Shown here: one piece after another, positions 4,692 to 5,615 of the stretch | Layout of the letters: each line of letters begins with the position of its first letter | Position numbering within the stretch: position 1 is the stretch's first letter | From: Acidobacteriota bacterium | Lineage (GTDB): Bacteria > Acidobacteriota > Blastocatellia > Pyrinomonadales > Pyrinomonadaceae | NCBI GenBank assembly: GCA_013698055.1 | Contig: JACCVS010000462.1 | Location: 1-5,615 of the forward strand | DNA: 5,615 nucleotides | Reading direction: 5' to 3' | The notes under the pieces: model-generated | What the model was told of the DNA's origin: nothing | The model's input: the letters and a program-made list of their open reading frames with translations, nothing else | Database searches by the model: none | Made by a program: the position numbers and the translations under genes

Positions 4692-5615
4692 TTAGAAACG
4701 ATACTGGTAGCGCAACGTCACGCTGCGCCCCGGCCCATCAATTCCCCAGCTAACATTACGATAGGTCTTATCTCCGATGTTCTCGAAATCAAGTGAAAAT
4801 TCCGAGTTCTCGGAGAAGCGAAAGCCACCGCGCACGTTGAACAAGCCGTAGCCCGGAAGAGCTGTCAGGAATGGTGCCGAATTAGCCGAGCCGAGCACGC
4901 GGGTTTGCACTTGCGCGAGTGTCTCTCCGGTGGGAATCAGGATGGTTTCATCGTTCGTCCCGCAGATACCATCCGGGCCGGGCGCGACGAGGCCGCGAAG
5001 GCAAGCCCCGCGACGAAAGAAATCTCTAATCTGATTGCGCGTGCGCGTCGCGCCTGTGCGGCGGTCGCTCAGATCAAGCGACGAGAGCCGTCTTTGCCTT
5101 CCGGTCAGCGTCGAGTAGCCTTCAACCCAGTAATGTTTGCCGCGCGGTTGGTAACGCAAACGGAGAAACCCGGTCGCGGGCGGCGATCCTCCTTCGATAT
5201 TGGGAGGCAATCCCGTCGCCTTATCATAAGCGCGGATGTAGGTGAAGTTGCCGCCGAAAGTCCAAGAATCGCTCAGGCGAGTGTCGAGTGTGTACTCAAG
5301 ACCGTAGAGCCGCGCGTCCGTAAAATTAGTGCGGAGGAGTACGGGCGAGGTTGAGAGGGGCACAAACGCTACTCCGTTCGCCGGTTGCGACGGGATGGGC
5401 TGGATGGTGATGGGTTGGCCGCCCAGAAAACCGCCATTTGCTGTGAGGGGTAGAATAAGGGCTTGTTTAGCGATGGCCTCATTGATGTCAATCAAAAAGC
5501 CCACCAGGTCAGTATCGAATCTACCTCGACGGAAGTGAAATCCCAGATCATAATTGTTGCTTAACTCCGAGCGTTGCTTCGAGACCGGAAGTCCCGTCGA
5601 GACGGCATCACCTCC
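4692..5615 (-). CDS. TonB-dependent outer-membrane receptor, C-terminal part (partial, 5' end outside window)
   Basis: The frame is open from the right edge to TAA at 4694-4692, giving the last 307 residues of an outer-membrane beta-barrel that imports a ligand with TonB energy. Evidence: the segment SELSNNYDLGFHFR (16-29) is the usual 'E.S.NYELG' barrel strand; DARLYGLEYTLDTRLSDSWTFGGNFTY (100-126) is another typical strand pair; and the protein ends in SVTLRYQYRF with the terminal phenylalanine required for barrel assembly, preceded by the FSLDFENIGDKTYR segment common before the last strand. The GTG at 5504 is an internal codon; reading continues upstream without a stop. The plug and TonB box are outside the window, so the substrate cannot be named. 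A loop contains the only two cysteines in the fragment, C205 and C218 (GACLRGLV... DGICGTND). The gene precedes dsbA on the same strand with a gap of 201 bases. Confidence 0.92.
   Translation of the reverse strand, partial: GGDAVSTGLPVSKQRSELSNNYDLGFHFRRGRFDTDLVGFLIDINEAIAKQALILPLTANGGFLGGQPITIQPIPSQPANGVAFVPLSTSPVLLRTNFTDARLYGLEYTLDTRLSDSWTFGGNFTYIRAYDKATGLPPNIEGGSPPATGFLRLRYQPRGKHYWVEGYSTLTGRQRRLSSLDLSDRRTGATRTRNQIRDFFRRGACLRGLVAPGPDGICGTNDETILIPTGETLAQVQTRVLGSANSAPFLTALPGYGLFNVRGGFRFSENSEFSLDFENIGDKTYRNVSWGIDGPGRSVTLRYQYRF

Noticed and set aside
4905..5354. Plus-strand frame of 149 codons opposite the TonB receptor
   Set aside because: Antisense shadow of the receptor barrel; Arg/Ala-rich translation without motifs.
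5502..5504. GTG as start of the TonB receptor frame
   Set aside because: The frame continues open to the window edge with receptor-like sequence (SELSNNYDLGFHF) upstream, so the gene is cut by the window rather than starting here.

Overview
The window is ordinary bacterial chromosome with five protein genes: two partial at the window edges and three to four complete ones between them. It reads most like a Gram-negative, outer-membrane-bearing organism. A TonB-dependent receptor and a DsbA paired with a VKOR homologue (instead of DsbB) would fit Acidobacteriota (for example Blastocatellia) or a similar phylum. That placement is an inference from gene style; nothing in the window fixes the taxon. 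I see no insertion sequence, phage gene, CRISPR array, tRNA or rRNA. No gap between genes exceeds about 200 bases.

Plus strand, left side: the 3' end of polA (DNA polymerase I, palm subdomain with the QVHDEL motif, 1-252). Next comes a 120-base spacer largely made of a degenerate heptanucleotide repeat (TGACGAG / CTCGTCA) arranged as a large inverted repeat. Then comes a complete membrane-bound PAS-histidine kinase of the NtrB/AtoS style (373-2238) with no response regulator beside it. It ends at a strong hairpin terminator whose right arm contains the stop codon of the convergent next gene.

Minus strand, middle: a complete TipAL-like MerR regulator (2318-3076). Its own promoter is unusually legible: a -35 and a -10 exactly 19 bp apart, with a perfect 15-bp palindrome in the spacer, an A/T-rich tract where an UP element would sit, and a consensus ribosome binding site. 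This is the hallmark of MerR-type promoters and points to autoregulation.

Minus strand, right side: a two-gene disulfide-forming operon, membrane-anchored DsbA-like thioredoxin (3756-4490) followed with no gap by a VKOR-family quinone-linked oxidase (3258-3755), closed by a palindromic terminator at 3191-3228. Upstream of it on the same strand is the C-terminal 307 residues of a TonB-dependent outer-membrane receptor (4692 to the window edge). The receptor fragment holds one cysteine pair that the adjacent DsbA/VKOR couple could oxidise; this is a hypothesis only.

I did not find a new biological system. The best leads are the readable MerR operator, the abutting DsbA-VKOR pair next to a cysteine-bearing receptor, and the heptad-repeat palindrome.
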